Assembly (NCBI RefSeq): GCF_013184985.2
Contig: NZ_CP063418.1
Location: forward strand, 372,001-436,000
Direction of reading: 5' to 3'
From: Actinomyces faecalis
GTDB taxonomy: Bacteria; Actinomycetota; Actinomycetes; Actinomycetales; Actinomycetaceae
DNA: 64,000 nucleotides
Part shown: piece by piece, positions 1 to 7,436 of the stretch
How positions within the stretch are numbered: position 1 is the first letter of the stretch
Layout: each line of letters starts with the position of its first letter
Made by a program: the position numbers and the translations under genes
Notes under the pieces: model-generated
The model's input: the letters and a program-made list of their open reading frames with translations, nothing else
Databases searched by the model: none
Told to the model about the DNA's origin: nothing

Positions 1-6
1 GAGCAT
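1..6 (-). CDS. Possible start of a leftward gene (partial, only 2 codons inside the window)
   Basis: On the minus strand an ATG (complement of 4-6) is preceded by AGGAGG about 6 nt upstream (complement of about 12-17), a strong ribosome binding site. Only two codons lie inside the window, so the product cannot be read. It would follow dapD on the same strand, 95 bp beyond the dapD stop. dapE often neighbours dapD in actinobacteria, but nothing here shows that. Confidence 0.35.
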
Positions 7-101
7 AGTTCCTCCTGCGACAACTCAAATAGTGGTGAGAATCATAGTGTGGGGTGGGTGGTTGCATGTCAGGAAGGTGCGGCCTCGCTCCTGCCGTGTT
101 G

Positions 102-1085
102 CTACCGACGCGAGTACGGCTCCGGGTTGAGCTCGATGCTCTTGCCGCCGCGCGCCAGTGCCTCGACGGCGCCGGACTGGGAGTTGCGGCGGAAGAGCAC
201 GTTGGAGGCTCCGGCCAGCTCGCGGGCGGAGATGACGCGGGGCTCTTTGAACAGGCCGTGAGCGCCAGGGACCACACCGCCCGAGGGCAGCAGGGAGACC
301 TTGGTGCCGGCGGTGAGGTACAGGCCGGCCTCCACCACGCAGTCGTCGCCCAGCGGGATACCCAGACCGGAGTTGGCTCCCAGCAGACAGCGCTCGCCCA
401 GTGCCACGCGCTGGCGCCCCCCGCCCGAGAGGATGCCCATGGTGGAGGCACCTCCTCCCACGTCCGAGCCGTCGCCGATGACGACGCCCTGGGAGATACG
501 GCCCTCGACCATCGAGCGCCCCAGCGTCCCGGCGTTGTAGTTGACGAAGCCGGCGTGCATGACGGTGGTGCCTTCCGCCAGGTAGGCACCCAGGCGGACC
601 TTGGCGGCGTCGCCGATGCGCACGCCTGAGGGCAGGACGTAGTCGGTCATCCGCGGGAACTTGTCCACCGAGTTGACCTGGACGGGGTGTCCGAGCCTGG
701 CGCGCAGGCGCATCCGCGTGGTCTCGAAGTCCTCCGCGGCGCACGGGCCCGCCGAGGTCCACACCACCGAGGGTAGGCGGGAGAAGATGCCGTCCAGGTT
801 GACCGTGTTGGGCCTGGCGAGGCGGTGGGACAGGACGTGCAGGCGCAGGTAGGCGCCGGCCACGGTCTGAGGGGCGTCGTCCAGGTCCGCCCAGGTGCGC
901 ACCACGGTGGTGTGCACTCCACGGGCCTCGTCGCGGGCCTCCATCGCGGTCAGGCGCTCCAGGAGGTCGGCGTCACCGTCCTCCGGCTCCTCACCCAGGA
1001 CCGGCTTCGGGTACCAGACATCGAGGGTGTGTCCGTCATCGGTCACGGTGGCCAGGCCCAGGCCCCAAGCGCTGCGAGTTGTCAT
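102..1085 (-). CDS. dapD: 2,3,4,5-tetrahydropyridine-2,6-dicarboxylate N-succinyltransferase
   Basis: DapD transfers succinyl from succinyl-CoA to tetrahydrodipicolinate in the succinylase branch of DAP/lysine synthesis, in the cytoplasm. The 327-aa product fits the actinobacterial DapD length. The C-terminal half shows left-handed beta-helix (hexapeptide) sequence: [20 protein letters not shown], then YNAGTLG and SMVEGRIS, then [14 protein letters not shown]. The N-terminal third is the alpha/beta cap of this subgroup. The gene is divergent from the next gene with only 73 bp between starts. A TATCCT hexamer 7 nt before the ATG and no ribosome binding site suggest a leaderless mRNA. Lysine made here could feed the lysine-type MurE encoded at 13.3 kb. 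Family assignment is firm. Confidence 0.95.
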   Translation of the reverse strand: MTTRSAWGLGLATVTDDGHTLDVWYPKPVLGEEPEDGDADLLERLTAMEARDEARGVHTTVVRTWADLDDAPQTVAGAYLRLHVLSHRLARPNTVNLDGIFSRLPSVVWTSAGPCAAEDFETTRMRLRARLGHPVQVNSVDKFPRMTDYVLPSGVRIGDAAKVRLGAYLAEGTTVMHAGFVNYNAGTLGRSMVEGRISQGVVIGDGSDVGGGASTMGILSGGGRQRVALGERCLLGANSGLGIPLGDDCVVEAGLYLTAGTKVSLLPSGGVVPGAHGLFKEPRVISARELAGASNVLFRRNSQSGAVEALARGGKSIELNPEPYSRR

Positions 1086-1092
1086 GGATCAC

Positions 1093-1098
1093 AGGATA
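1093..1098 (-). promoter_or_regulatory. -10 element for leaderless dapD
   Basis: TATCCT on the minus strand lies 7 nt before the dapD ATG and no purine-rich ribosome binding site is present. It matches the TANNNT-N6/7-start pattern seen at many genes of this window. No clear -35 box is visible. Confidence 0.5.
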
Positions 1099-1146
1099 GG
1101 GGACTCAGGTCCCGTCTGCGGATCCTTTCCCGAGATCTGATCGTGC

Positions 1147-1152
1147 GACAAT
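1147..1152 (+). promoter_or_regulatory. -10 element for leaderless histidine phosphatase gene
   Basis: GACAAT followed by exactly 6 nt and then the ATG at 1159. The same string, ACAATCGCGCY-ATG, precedes htpX at 54.1 kb. No ribosome binding site is present, so the transcript probably begins at or next to the start codon. Confidence 0.5.
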
Positions 1153-1158
1153 CGCGCT

Positions 1159-1845
1159 ATGGCGCGCACGACGATCCACCTCATGCGACACGGCGAGGTC
1201 CACAACCCTGAAGGCGTCCTGTACGGACGGATGCCGGGCTACCACCTGTCCACCCTCGGGCAGGAGATGGCGGCCCAGGTGGCCGACGTGCTGTCTGCCG
1301 CCGGCCACGACGTCGCCGGTGTCGTCACCTCCCCGCTGGAGCGCGCGGTAGAGACCGGGGCCCCTACCGCCGCCGCCTTCGGGCTCCAGGCAGACACTGA
1401 CGAGCGCCTCATCGAGGCGGACAACCACTTCGAGGGCGTAGCCGTCAACCGCAACCGGTGGGTCCTGGCCCGCCCCGAGCACTGGCGCTACTACCTCAAC
1501 CCCCTGCGCCCCTCGTGGGGTGAGCCCTACGCCGAGCTCGTCGCCCGCATGGTGGCGGCCGTGCGCGACGCGCGGACCCGCTTCGAGGGCCACGAGGCCC
1601 TGCTGGTCTCGCACCAGCTGCCCGTGTGGGCCACGCGGCTGTGGCTGGAGGGGCGTCCGCTCGCCCACGACCCGCGTCGCCGCCAGTGCTCGCTGGCCTC
1701 GCTGACCTCTCTGACCTTTGACGACGCCACGCTGGTGGGTCTGTCCTACTGGGAGCCGGCTGGTGACCTGCTGCGCAGGGCGGAGGACATGGTTCCCGGG
1801 GCCTCGGCAGCGGCGGCGAAGATCGGTCAGGAGACACTGGCGTGA
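1159..1845 (+). CDS. Histidine phosphatase (phosphoglycerate mutase-like) family protein
   Basis: A 228-aa branch-1 histidine phosphatase. The N-terminal signature LMRHGEV carries the phosphorylated histidine (about residue 11). A second conserved arginine appears in VVTSPLERAVETG, and the catalytic-pocket His in ALLVSHQLPVWATR. Family members remove phosphate from sugars, nucleotides or proteins, or act as mutases; the substrate cannot be read from sequence. The gene is probably leaderless. Its stop overlaps the GTG start of the next gene (GTGA), so the two are translationally coupled and probably function together. No signal peptide is visible, so a cytoplasmic enzyme is expected. Confidence 0.85.
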   Translation: MARTTIHLMRHGEVHNPEGVLYGRMPGYHLSTLGQEMAAQVADVLSAAGHDVAGVVTSPLERAVETGAPTAAAFGLQADTDERLIEADNHFEGVAVNRNRWVLARPEHWRYYLNPLRPSWGEPYAELVARMVAAVRDARTRFEGHEALLVSHQLPVWATRLWLEGRPLAHDPRRRQCSLASLTSLTFDDATLVGLSYWEPAGDLLRRAEDMVPGASAAAAKIGQETLA

Positions 1846-2630
1846 CCGAGGTCCCGCTGCAGGGGCCGCGTGGCGAGGTCGTCCCGGCCTCCGCCTCCGG
1901 CCTGCAGCCTCAGGCCCCCTCCGGGCCGACGGCGCAGCCCAGGCCCGCCCCGCGCCGTCCCTGGACCGGACAGGACTTCGTGTGGTGGAACACCGCGGGC
2001 GTGCTCACTGCCCTGTGCGCCGGGCGCCGGCCCAACCCGGTCTCCCCGGTGATCGACCCGGTGCGTCGTGCCTTTGCCGCCGACGAGATCATGCTGGCTA
2101 CCTGCGACGCTGAGATGCTCATGTGGCGCCGTGGGGACGCGACCTACAACCCCTCCCGCGGCTTCTTCCTGGCCGGAGGACCGGTGGGGCTGGCGCTGAC
2201 GGCCGCCTTCTTCGGTGGCCAGGCCTATCTCAACTCCCGGCGCAAGAAGACGGCCGAGGCTGACGCCGTCGAGCGCTGGCGGCACCTGGCCGACGCGCGC
2301 CTGACGGTCTCGACCCACGGGATCTACCTGGGCACGGGGGAGGGGATCATGCCCATTGCCTACCGCGACGTCCAGGAGGTGCAGCTCACCGGCACCGGTG
2401 AGATCGTCATGGCCGCCGCCAACGCCTCGGGCTCAGCACGGTGGAAGCTGCGGGCGCAGTGGGCCGAGCTCGTGCTCATCCTGTGGGCGGCTCGCTACAT
2501 GCCGGACCACCCCCAGGTGCTGGGACGCACCTGGCTGCCCGGTGACTGGTTCCTGCACGCGGCCGCCTATGGCTACGACGTCGACACTAGCGCCTGGCCG
2601 CGCTACATGCCGCCCGCACTGCGTTCCTGA
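1842..2630 (+). CDS. Hypothetical protein with one hydrophobic segment
   Basis: I do not recognise this 262-aa protein. It starts at GTG 1842, overlapping the stop of the histidine phosphatase gene. Residues 1-35 are Pro/Ala/Gln-rich and probably disordered. A hydrophobic segment (GFFLAGGPVGLALTAAFFGG, around residue 110-130) followed by a basic stretch (NSRRKKT) looks like one membrane anchor with the C-terminal part in the cytoplasm. The C-terminal half (residues 145-262) is a compact Trp-rich region resembling PH-like membrane-associated folds only in general composition; this is impression, not homology. Coupling to the phosphatase suggests a shared role. Confidence 0.7.
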   Translation: MTEVPLQGPRGEVVPASASGLQPQAPSGPTAQPRPAPRRPWTGQDFVWWNTAGVLTALCAGRRPNPVSPVIDPVRRAFAADEIMLATCDAEMLMWRRGDATYNPSRGFFLAGGPVGLALTAAFFGGQAYLNSRRKKTAEADAVERWRHLADARLTVSTHGIYLGTGEGIMPIAYRDVQEVQLTGTGEIVMAAANASGSARWKLRAQWAELVLILWAARYMPDHPQVLGRTWLPGDWFLHAAAYGYDVDTSAWPRYMPPALRS

Positions 2631-2753
2631 CCGCTCTATCGTCTCGTGCATCCAACCCCGAGATCGGGGCGGTCATGCTCCTTGCGCGCGGGACGGCGGG
2701 TCAGCGAGATCTGGACCTCGACGCCGGTGCGGTCTGGACCGGGACGGCGATCG

Positions 2754-3191
2754 TCAACGGGTGGTGCCCTCCTGGCCAGACTCGTGAGGGTCCTCCTCGC
2801 CTGGGTTCCCGCTCTTGTCCTGAGGGCTTGCCTGATCCTCATGACCGGTTGCCGATCCGTGTCGCTGACGACGCAGGTCATCGTCCAGACGGCGGAGGAA
2901 CTCTGGATCGTCGTCGGGGGCGGCCGGCCGTGGACGTTGAGGACGGCGGAAGGAGGTGCCCTCCTTGGAGGACCAGACAGTGGGCTCGACGTAGCCACCA
3001 CGTTCCTCAGCTGCCTTGACCCGGCTGACGATGATCCAGGCCACTGGACCGACCACCGTGACCATGACGATCAGGATGATCCACAGCATCTTGGGCATAC
3101 GCGCCGGCATGTCCTCGTCAGGGGTGCGCGCGCAGTCGATCAGGGCGTACAGGGTCAGCGCCAGTACGAGGAGCGGGAGGAGCACCTTCAT
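2754..3191 (-). CDS. PLD nuclease N-terminal domain (PLDc_N) small membrane protein
   Basis: A 145-aa membrane protein. The ATG at 3191 is preceded by GGTGGGG, a usable ribosome binding site; a TAGGGT hexamer also lies just upstream. Residues 1-55 contain two hydrophobic helices split by a short polar loop with an RMPKMLWIILIVM-type start to helix 2, ending in GPVAWII. This is the layout of the PLDc_N domain common in actinobacterial two-helix proteins. The rest (55-145) is a charged, Asp/Arg/Gln-rich cytoplasmic tail of low complexity. No catalytic HKD motif is present, so it is not a phospholipase. Function is unknown. It converges with the preceding hypothetical gene. Confidence 0.7.
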   Translation of the reverse strand: MKVLLPLLVLALTLYALIDCARTPDEDMPARMPKMLWIILIVMVTVVGPVAWIIVSRVKAAEERGGYVEPTVWSSKEGTSFRRPQRPRPAAPDDDPEFLRRLDDDLRRQRHGSATGHEDQASPQDKSGNPGEEDPHESGQEGTTR

Positions 3192-3356
3192 AGAACCCCA
3201 CCCTAGTAGACCCTGGGCCGCTGGTGGCTGGGTGTTCAGGCGCGCCCTGGCGACAGGGTGCTCCGGGCGCCGATGGCGCTCAACGACGGCGGGCAGGCTC
3301 CTGTGCCTGTGTGGTGAGTGTCCCGTGAGCATGGAAGGGTGTGCCACGCTGGTTCC

Positions 3357-4838
3357 GTGCCCGATCCGTTGTCCTCCTGCGCCCCCACCCGTGTCCTGAT
3401 GTCTGCCGCCCAACACGAGCCGCAGCTAGCCGAGCGTCGCCTTGAGCTGCTGCCCGGCGGGACCGGTCCGGCAGAGGTCGCTGCCCTCTACCGGGCGTTG
3501 GCTGCTCGCCTGGCGATGTTGACAGGGCCGGTCGCGGGCTCGCAGCCGGGACTGGCGGAGGGTGCACAGGCGGACTCGGGCGTGGAGACGGTAGAGGCCT
3601 CACAGGCGGCCCCGGTGGTGGGGCCAGCGACCGGCCCGGTGACGATCTCCCAGGCCCAGGAGCCTGCGTCATCCCCCCTTCTCGTGCCGGTGGCGCCGGA
3701 TGAGGACAAGGACGCCCTGCGCCGGCGCCTGAACCGCATCCTGCGAGGTGTCCCGCCGCGTGCCGACCTGCTCCTGCGTACCTCAGGATCGACCCGCGGG
3801 CACGGCAGCATCGTGGCGATGAGCGCCGCGGCGCTGGCAGCCTCAGCGCAGGCCACCGATGCGCGCCTGGCAGGCCCAGGCTGCTGGGTCCTGGCCCTGC
3901 CGGCCCACCACGTCGCCGGGCTGCAGGTACTCGTGCGATCGGCGCTGTCCGGGCACGCCCCCAGCGTGGTCGACACCCGCCAGGGCTTCCGCCCCCAGGC
4001 ATTGGCGGACGGCCTGGAGGAGGCTCTCCAGGTGGCTGGACGGACACCGGTCTACACCTCGCTGGTTCCCACCCAGCTGCTGCGGTGCCTGGAGAACCCG
4101 CGTGCGACTGCCCTGCTGGCTCGCACCTCCGCGGTCCTGGTAGGAGGGGCGGCCACCGACCCTGTGCTGTACCGCCGGGCGCTGGCCCGTGGCCTCAGGG
4201 TGGTCCGCACCTACGGAATGAGCGAGACCGGAGGCGGCTGTGTCTACGACGGCAGGCCGTTGGACGGGGTGTCTGTGCGGATCCAGGACCCTGATGTCGA
4301 TTCCGTGGGCCGGATCGTCCTGGCTGGTCCGGTCCTGGCTGAGGCGTGCTGGGAGGGATCATCTGTCCTGCGGCGTCGCCCTGATGGGGGTGTCGAGCTC
4401 CTGACCTCGGACCGGGGCCGTCTGGATGGTGGTGTGCTCACGGTGCTGGGGCGTGTGGACGACGTGATCGTCACCGGCGGGGTCAAGGTGGAGCCCCGGG
4501 TGGTTGAGGAGGCCATGACGGGTCTGCCGGGGGTGGCCCAGTGCTGCGTGGTCGGGGTCGCGGATGCGCGGTGGGGAGCCGTCGTCGTGGCTGTGGTGGT
4601 CCCGCACGAGCACACGGTGGTCGATCCGGAGGCGCTGCGGCAGGCTGCCCGCGCCAGGCTCGATGGCGCTCACTCGCCCAAGAGGGTTGTGCTGGTCGAT
4701 GAGCTGCCTGAGCGGGGACCGGGCAAGGTGGACAGGCGCGCGGTCGCAGTGCTCGCCACACACCTGAGTGCGCAGGCGATCACGGCTCCCACGGACCGGC
4801 AGACGCGTGCCCATGGGGCGGCCCATGGTGCGCGGTAG
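3357..4838 (+). CDS. menE: o-Succinylbenzoate-CoA ligase (MenE)
   Basis: A 493-aa ANL-superfamily adenylate-forming enzyme that activates o-succinylbenzoate with ATP and CoA in menaquinone synthesis. Seen in the sequence: the P-loop-like LLLRTSGSTRGHG, the aromatic-binding LPAHHVAGLQ, the A5 motif RTYGMSETGGG, the hinge LTSDRGRLDGG...GRVDDVIVTGGVKVEP, and the C-terminal lysine motif PKRVVLVDELPERGPGKVDR. GTG 3357 is chosen because CACGCT sits 6 nt before it, like other leaderless starts here; ATG 3399 is the alternative. menA follows after 33 bp. The 60-residue stretch after the N-terminal helix is Ala/Gly/Gln-rich and looks like an insertion. Confidence 0.92.
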   Translation: MPDPLSSCAPTRVLMSAAQHEPQLAERRLELLPGGTGPAEVAALYRALAARLAMLTGPVAGSQPGLAEGAQADSGVETVEASQAAPVVGPATGPVTISQAQEPASSPLLVPVAPDEDKDALRRRLNRILRGVPPRADLLLRTSGSTRGHGSIVAMSAAALAASAQATDARLAGPGCWVLALPAHHVAGLQVLVRSALSGHAPSVVDTRQGFRPQALADGLEEALQVAGRTPVYTSLVPTQLLRCLENPRATALLARTSAVLVGGAATDPVLYRRALARGLRVVRTYGMSETGGGCVYDGRPLDGVSVRIQDPDVDSVGRIVLAGPVLAEACWEGSSVLRRRPDGGVELLTSDRGRLDGGVLTVLGRVDDVIVTGGVKVEPRVVEEAMTGLPGVAQCCVVGVADARWGAVVVAVVVPHEHTVVDPEALRQAARARLDGAHSPKRVVLVDELPERGPGKVDRRAVAVLATHLSAQAITAPTDRQTRAHGAAHGAR

Positions 4839-4871
4839 GCTCCTGTGGCCCGAACAGATCACAGGAGAAGC

Positions 4872-5861
4872 ATGTCCGCCCACGACCTCCCCGCTCCCTC
4901 AACCGGATCGCGTCCCAGCGCGCCAGCTGCTGATGGCCCTCGCGCCACCAGCTGGGCCGAGGTGGTGCGGCTGCGTACCCTTCCTGCCGCACTGGCGCCG
5001 GTGGTGCTGGGAGCCGGTGCCGCCGGGGCCGGCGGCACCTTCTCACTGCCGCGTACGCTCCTGGCTGCGGGGGTGGCCCTGTCGCTCCAGATCGGCTCGA
5101 ACCTGGCCAATGACTACTCCGACGGCGTACGCGGTACCGATGATGACCGCACCGGCCCGCCACGCCTGACCGCCTCGGGCCAGGTTCGGCCCGAGCTGGT
5201 GAAGTACGCCGCCTTCGGGTGCTTCGCCTTGGCGGGCCTGTTCGGCCTGGTCCTGCTGACGCTGTCCGGCCAGTGGTGGCTGGTGGCAGTGGGGGTGGCT
5301 GCGGTGGCCGCGGCCTGGTTCTACACCGGCGGCTCCCATCCTTACGGATACGCAGGGCTGGGAGAGGTCTTTGTCTTCATCTTCTTTGGCTTGGTGGCTA
5401 CCTGCGGTACCACCTACGTCCAGGGCGGTGTGGTGCCCGGCTGGCTGTGGCTGTGTGCCTGCGGCATCGGTCTCATCGCGTGCTCGCTGCTCATGGTCAA
5501 CAACCTGCGCGACATCGCCACGGACCCGCTCCACGGCAAGCGAACCCTGGCGGTGCGTCTGGGGCAGGACCGTGCGCGCCACGCCTTCAGCCTCATGGTG
5601 GGGCTGCCGGTCCTGCTTGGCGTGGTGGCGCTCAGCTGGGCCTGGACAGAGGAGGGTGGCAGTGCCTCCCCCTGGCGTGGTGGCCTCGTGCTGGTGGTTG
5701 CTCTGGTGGCCCTGGGATTTGCCGCATGGCGGGTGACGGGGCCCGTGCGTGCCGGAGCCGTGGGGCGTGCTCTGATTCCTGTCCTGCGTGACGCCGGCCT
5801 GTATGAGCTGGCCTACGGCGTCGTCATGGCGCTAGGGCTGATCGGGGTGACGGCCGCCTGA
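4872..5861 (+). CDS. menA: 1,4-dihydroxy-2-naphthoate polyprenyltransferase (MenA)
   Basis: A 329-aa integral-membrane UbiA-family prenyltransferase that attaches the polyprenyl chain to DHNA, giving demethylmenaquinone. The first Asp-rich motif appears as NLANDYSDGVRGTDDDR and the second as VNNLRDIATDPLHGKRTLAVRLG, with about eight hydrophobic helices across the protein. ATG 4872 is preceded by ACAGGAG at 4862-4868 with good spacing; the in-frame codon 27 nt upstream lacks one. It sits directly behind menE as a two-gene unit. The prenyl donor probably comes from the synthase at 51.0 kb, and methylation from MenG at 33.5 kb. Confidence 0.94.
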   Translation: MSAHDLPAPSTGSRPSAPAADGPRATSWAEVVRLRTLPAALAPVVLGAGAAGAGGTFSLPRTLLAAGVALSLQIGSNLANDYSDGVRGTDDDRTGPPRLTASGQVRPELVKYAAFGCFALAGLFGLVLLTLSGQWWLVAVGVAAVAAAWFYTGGSHPYGYAGLGEVFVFIFFGLVATCGTTYVQGGVVPGWLWLCACGIGLIACSLLMVNNLRDIATDPLHGKRTLAVRLGQDRARHAFSLMVGLPVLLGVVALSWAWTEEGGSASPWRGGLVLVVALVALGFAAWRVTGPVRAGAVGRALIPVLRDAGLYELAYGVVMALGLIGVTAA

Positions 5862-5912
5862 GTGTTGTGGCTGCCTCCTGACCGGTCCCCGCGCGCAGCC
5901 AGTGAGGACGGA

Positions 5913-6060
5913 GCGCTTCCAACCCGTGGCGGCGTACTTTGACAACATCGCGGCGTGCCCTGCCGGTGGGGGCGTGGCCTGGAACGTCCCTAGGCCACGC
6001 CCCCACCAGCAGGGCACGCTCTCAGGTACTGACGCACGCCGCCACGGGCTGGAAGCACGC
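5913..6060. repeat. Nested palindromic intergenic element A
   Basis: This fills most of the 349-bp gap between the convergent menA and YagU-like genes; the rest of the gap shows no gene. The inner arms are 5955-5980 and 5992-6017 (25 of 26 positions complementary, 11-nt loop). The outer arms are 5913-5935 and 6036-6056 (near-perfect). Modules GTGGCGGCGTA and GGGGGCGTG recur in element B at 53.9 kb. It could act as a two-way terminator; as a dispersed element it may also be mobile or a protein-binding site. Confidence 0.7.
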
Positions 6061-6210
6061 CTCGACCAGTGGGGACGCCGCCGCAGCAGGTCGGCGGTGG
6101 ACTGGCTGTGAGGCTTGAGCCCGCCAGCGCGTGTGCTGTGCCGTGGCGAGCGGGCTCGGCCTGGCGGCAGCCCCGCGGTCAAGCCTGCGCCGCTGCCAGG
6201 ACCTGCCTGG

Positions 6211-6798
6211 TCAGCGGGTCGTCTCCACCAGCGGGACCTCGGCGTCGGGCTCATGGGTGATGCGGTTGCGCAGGTCGCGGCGCACGATCTCGATCGACCA
6301 GAGCCACACGATGTGCCCGAAGAGCTCAGAGAAGTGCTCGGACCAGGTCTGTGCGCCCTCGATCCAGGGGAAGGGGTTGGGCGCCCAGCCCATGATCGGC
6401 ATGAAGACGACGTGGGCGAAGACGTAGACGGCCACGCCGAAGACCGCGCCCTGCCACATCTTGACCCGCGGGAAGTACTCGGCGGCGATGCAGTAGATGA
6501 GGCCGAAGACGATCGCGAAGCTGAAGTGGACGACGAAGGAGTAGATCGGCAGGGGGTTGTTGGAGAAGGTCACCATCGTGTGCGAGGTCTCCGGGCTCAT
6601 GCCAAACCACTCCAGCATGGCCTGAGGAGGGTTGGTGTCCGAGCGGGGCCCCGGGGTGCGGGGTGGGAAGGGGACCTCCCAGCCGAACTTGACGATGGCG
6701 GAGAAGACGCCGCCGATGAGGCCGACCAAGGTGGCGACGCCAATCCGGCGGCGGCTGGGCTCGGTGGAGCCGAGGAGCGTGGTGATCCAGGTGGGCAT
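6211..6798 (-). CDS. YagU-like (DUF1440) inner-membrane protein
   Basis: A 195-aa membrane protein. ATG 6798 is preceded by TTGGAGG at good spacing, which rules out the longer reading frame. Hydrophobic helices lie at about 20-38, 85-108, 115-138 and 165-180. The composition and motifs (VKFGWEVPFPPRTPGPR, NPPQAMLEWFG, WAPNPFPW, EHFSELFGHIVWLWSIEIVR) match the YagU/DUF1440 family; E. coli YagU contributes to acid survival by an unknown mechanism. It lies downstream of the repeat lipoprotein gene on the same strand, separated by 191 bp containing a terminator-like hairpin. Co-regulation with the SigK module is therefore possible but not shown. Confidence 0.72.
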   Translation of the reverse strand: MPTWITTLLGSTEPSRRRIGVATLVGLIGGVFSAIVKFGWEVPFPPRTPGPRSDTNPPQAMLEWFGMSPETSHTMVTFSNNPLPIYSFVVHFSFAIVFGLIYCIAAEYFPRVKMWQGAVFGVAVYVFAHVVFMPIMGWAPNPFPWIEGAQTWSEHFSELFGHIVWLWSIEIVRRDLRNRITHEPDAEVPLVETTR

Positions 6799-6944
6799 GG
6801 GGTCCTCCAACACGGTGGGAGTGGAAGGGCGCCAGTGCCCCGGAGGGCGCACGCCCTTGGGTCGGTTGGAATGGTTGCACGCCTCGGGGTGGGGAACCAG
6901 ACAGTGAGAGCGTGAGATCTGTCAATCGTTGGACATATTGACAG

Positions 6945-6984
6945 CGGGGGCGTGGCCGCCTCGAGAGGTCCGACCACGCCCCCG
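6945..6984 (-). terminator. Hairpin after the repeat lipoprotein gene
   Basis: Inverted repeat CGGGGGCGTGG (6945-6955) and CCACGCCCCCG (6974-6984), 11 bp perfect with an 18-nt loop, five bases beyond the lipoprotein stop codon. No T-tract follows. It uses the same GGGGGCGTG core as elements A and B. Confidence 0.5.
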
Positions 6985-6989
6985 TGTGC

Positions 6990-7241
6990 TCACTTGCCGT
7001 CAGACATGCCCTTGTCGGACATCTCCTTGTCGGACATCGCGTCGTCAGACATCTCCTTGTCAGACATCTCCTTGTCAGACATCTCCTTGTCGGACATTTC
7101 CTTGTCGTCCATGGCGTCGTCGGACATCGCCGACTCTGAGGGGGCGGGGCTCATCTGTGAGGGAGAGTCGGAGCCGCACGCGGCGACTCCCAGGGTGGAC
7201 AGTGCAATGAGGGCGGCGGCGAGGGTGGTACGGGTACGCAT
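6990..7241 (-). CDS. MSDKE pentapeptide-repeat lipoprotein
   Basis: An 83-aa secreted lipoprotein. ATG 7241 has AGGAG upstream. Residues 1-22 are a lipoprotein signal peptide: basic MRTRTT, a hydrophobic core, and lipobox VAAC with Cys22. After a short Ser/Pro linker the mature part is almost wholly tandem pentapeptides of the type [15 protein letters not shown] (about ten copies, residues 38-80), rich in Met, Asp, Glu and Lys. It resembles the MXKDX pentapeptide-repeat family in style but with the order M-S-D-K-E. Encoded in 15-bp DNA repeats, so copy number may vary by slippage. The promoter resembles a SigK site, divergent from dipZ. Met/acid-rich repeats suggest copper binding or a methionine oxidation sink; this is inference. 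Confidence 0.8.
   Translation of the reverse strand: MRTRTTLAAALIALSTLGVAACGSDSPSQMSPAPSESAMSDDAMDDKEMSDKEMSDKEMSDKEMSDDAMSDKEMSDKGMSDGK
7007..7126 (-). repeat. 15-bp tandem repeats inside the lipoprotein gene
   Basis: Repeats of the form GACATCTCCTTGTCG/A (plus strand), about eight 15-bp units with small variations, coding for MSDKE-type pentapeptides. The unit is a multiple of three, so slippage would change repeat number without breaking the frame. Confidence 0.8.
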
Positions 7242-7291
7242 CGGGTTGCTCCTGATGTCGTGGGGTGCGCTTGGGGCGCCTGTCACGAGTG

Positions 7292-7318
7292 GTTCGGAGC
7301 CGGGTGGTGTGCGGATGC
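7292..7318 (-). promoter_or_regulatory. Candidate SigK-type promoter of the repeat lipoprotein gene
   Basis: On the minus strand GCATCC (complement of 7313-7318), 15 nt, then CCGAAC (complement of 7292-7297), 50 nt before the lipoprotein ATG. It resembles the mycobacterial SigK consensus CCATCC-N16/17-CCGAAT and the sister site for dipZ on the other strand. Confidence 0.55.
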
Positions 7319-7364
7319 CAGCCATCCGTGTGTTGTGCGCCATATTTTATTGATGCCTAGGAGG

Positions 7365-7392
7365 ACATCCACCCTCCGCCTCGTCTCCGAAC
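7365..7392 (+). promoter_or_regulatory. Candidate SigK-type promoter of dipZ
   Basis: ACATCC (7365-7370), 16 nt, CCGAAC (7387-7392), 44 nt before the dipZ ATG. Ten of twelve box positions match the mycobacterial SigK consensus CCATCC-N16/17-CCGAAT with correct spacing. The sigma factor itself is encoded directly downstream of dipZ. Confidence 0.62.
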
Positions 7393-7436
7393 CAGGGGTG
7401 AATAACCGCACGAGCCGCCACCTCAGGAGGCCCCAC

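Noticed and set aside
2656..2669. Small inverted repeat CCCCGAGATCGGGG between convergent genes
   Set aside because: Only a 5-bp stem with a 4-nt loop; too weak to call a terminator.
7007..7126. Possible CRISPR-like array
   Set aside because: The 15-bp repeats are contiguous without spacers and encode pentapeptides in frame in a lipoprotein.
7322..7327. CCATCC on the plus strand as a third SigK -35 box
   Set aside because: No CCGAA-like -10 lies 16-17 nt downstream.
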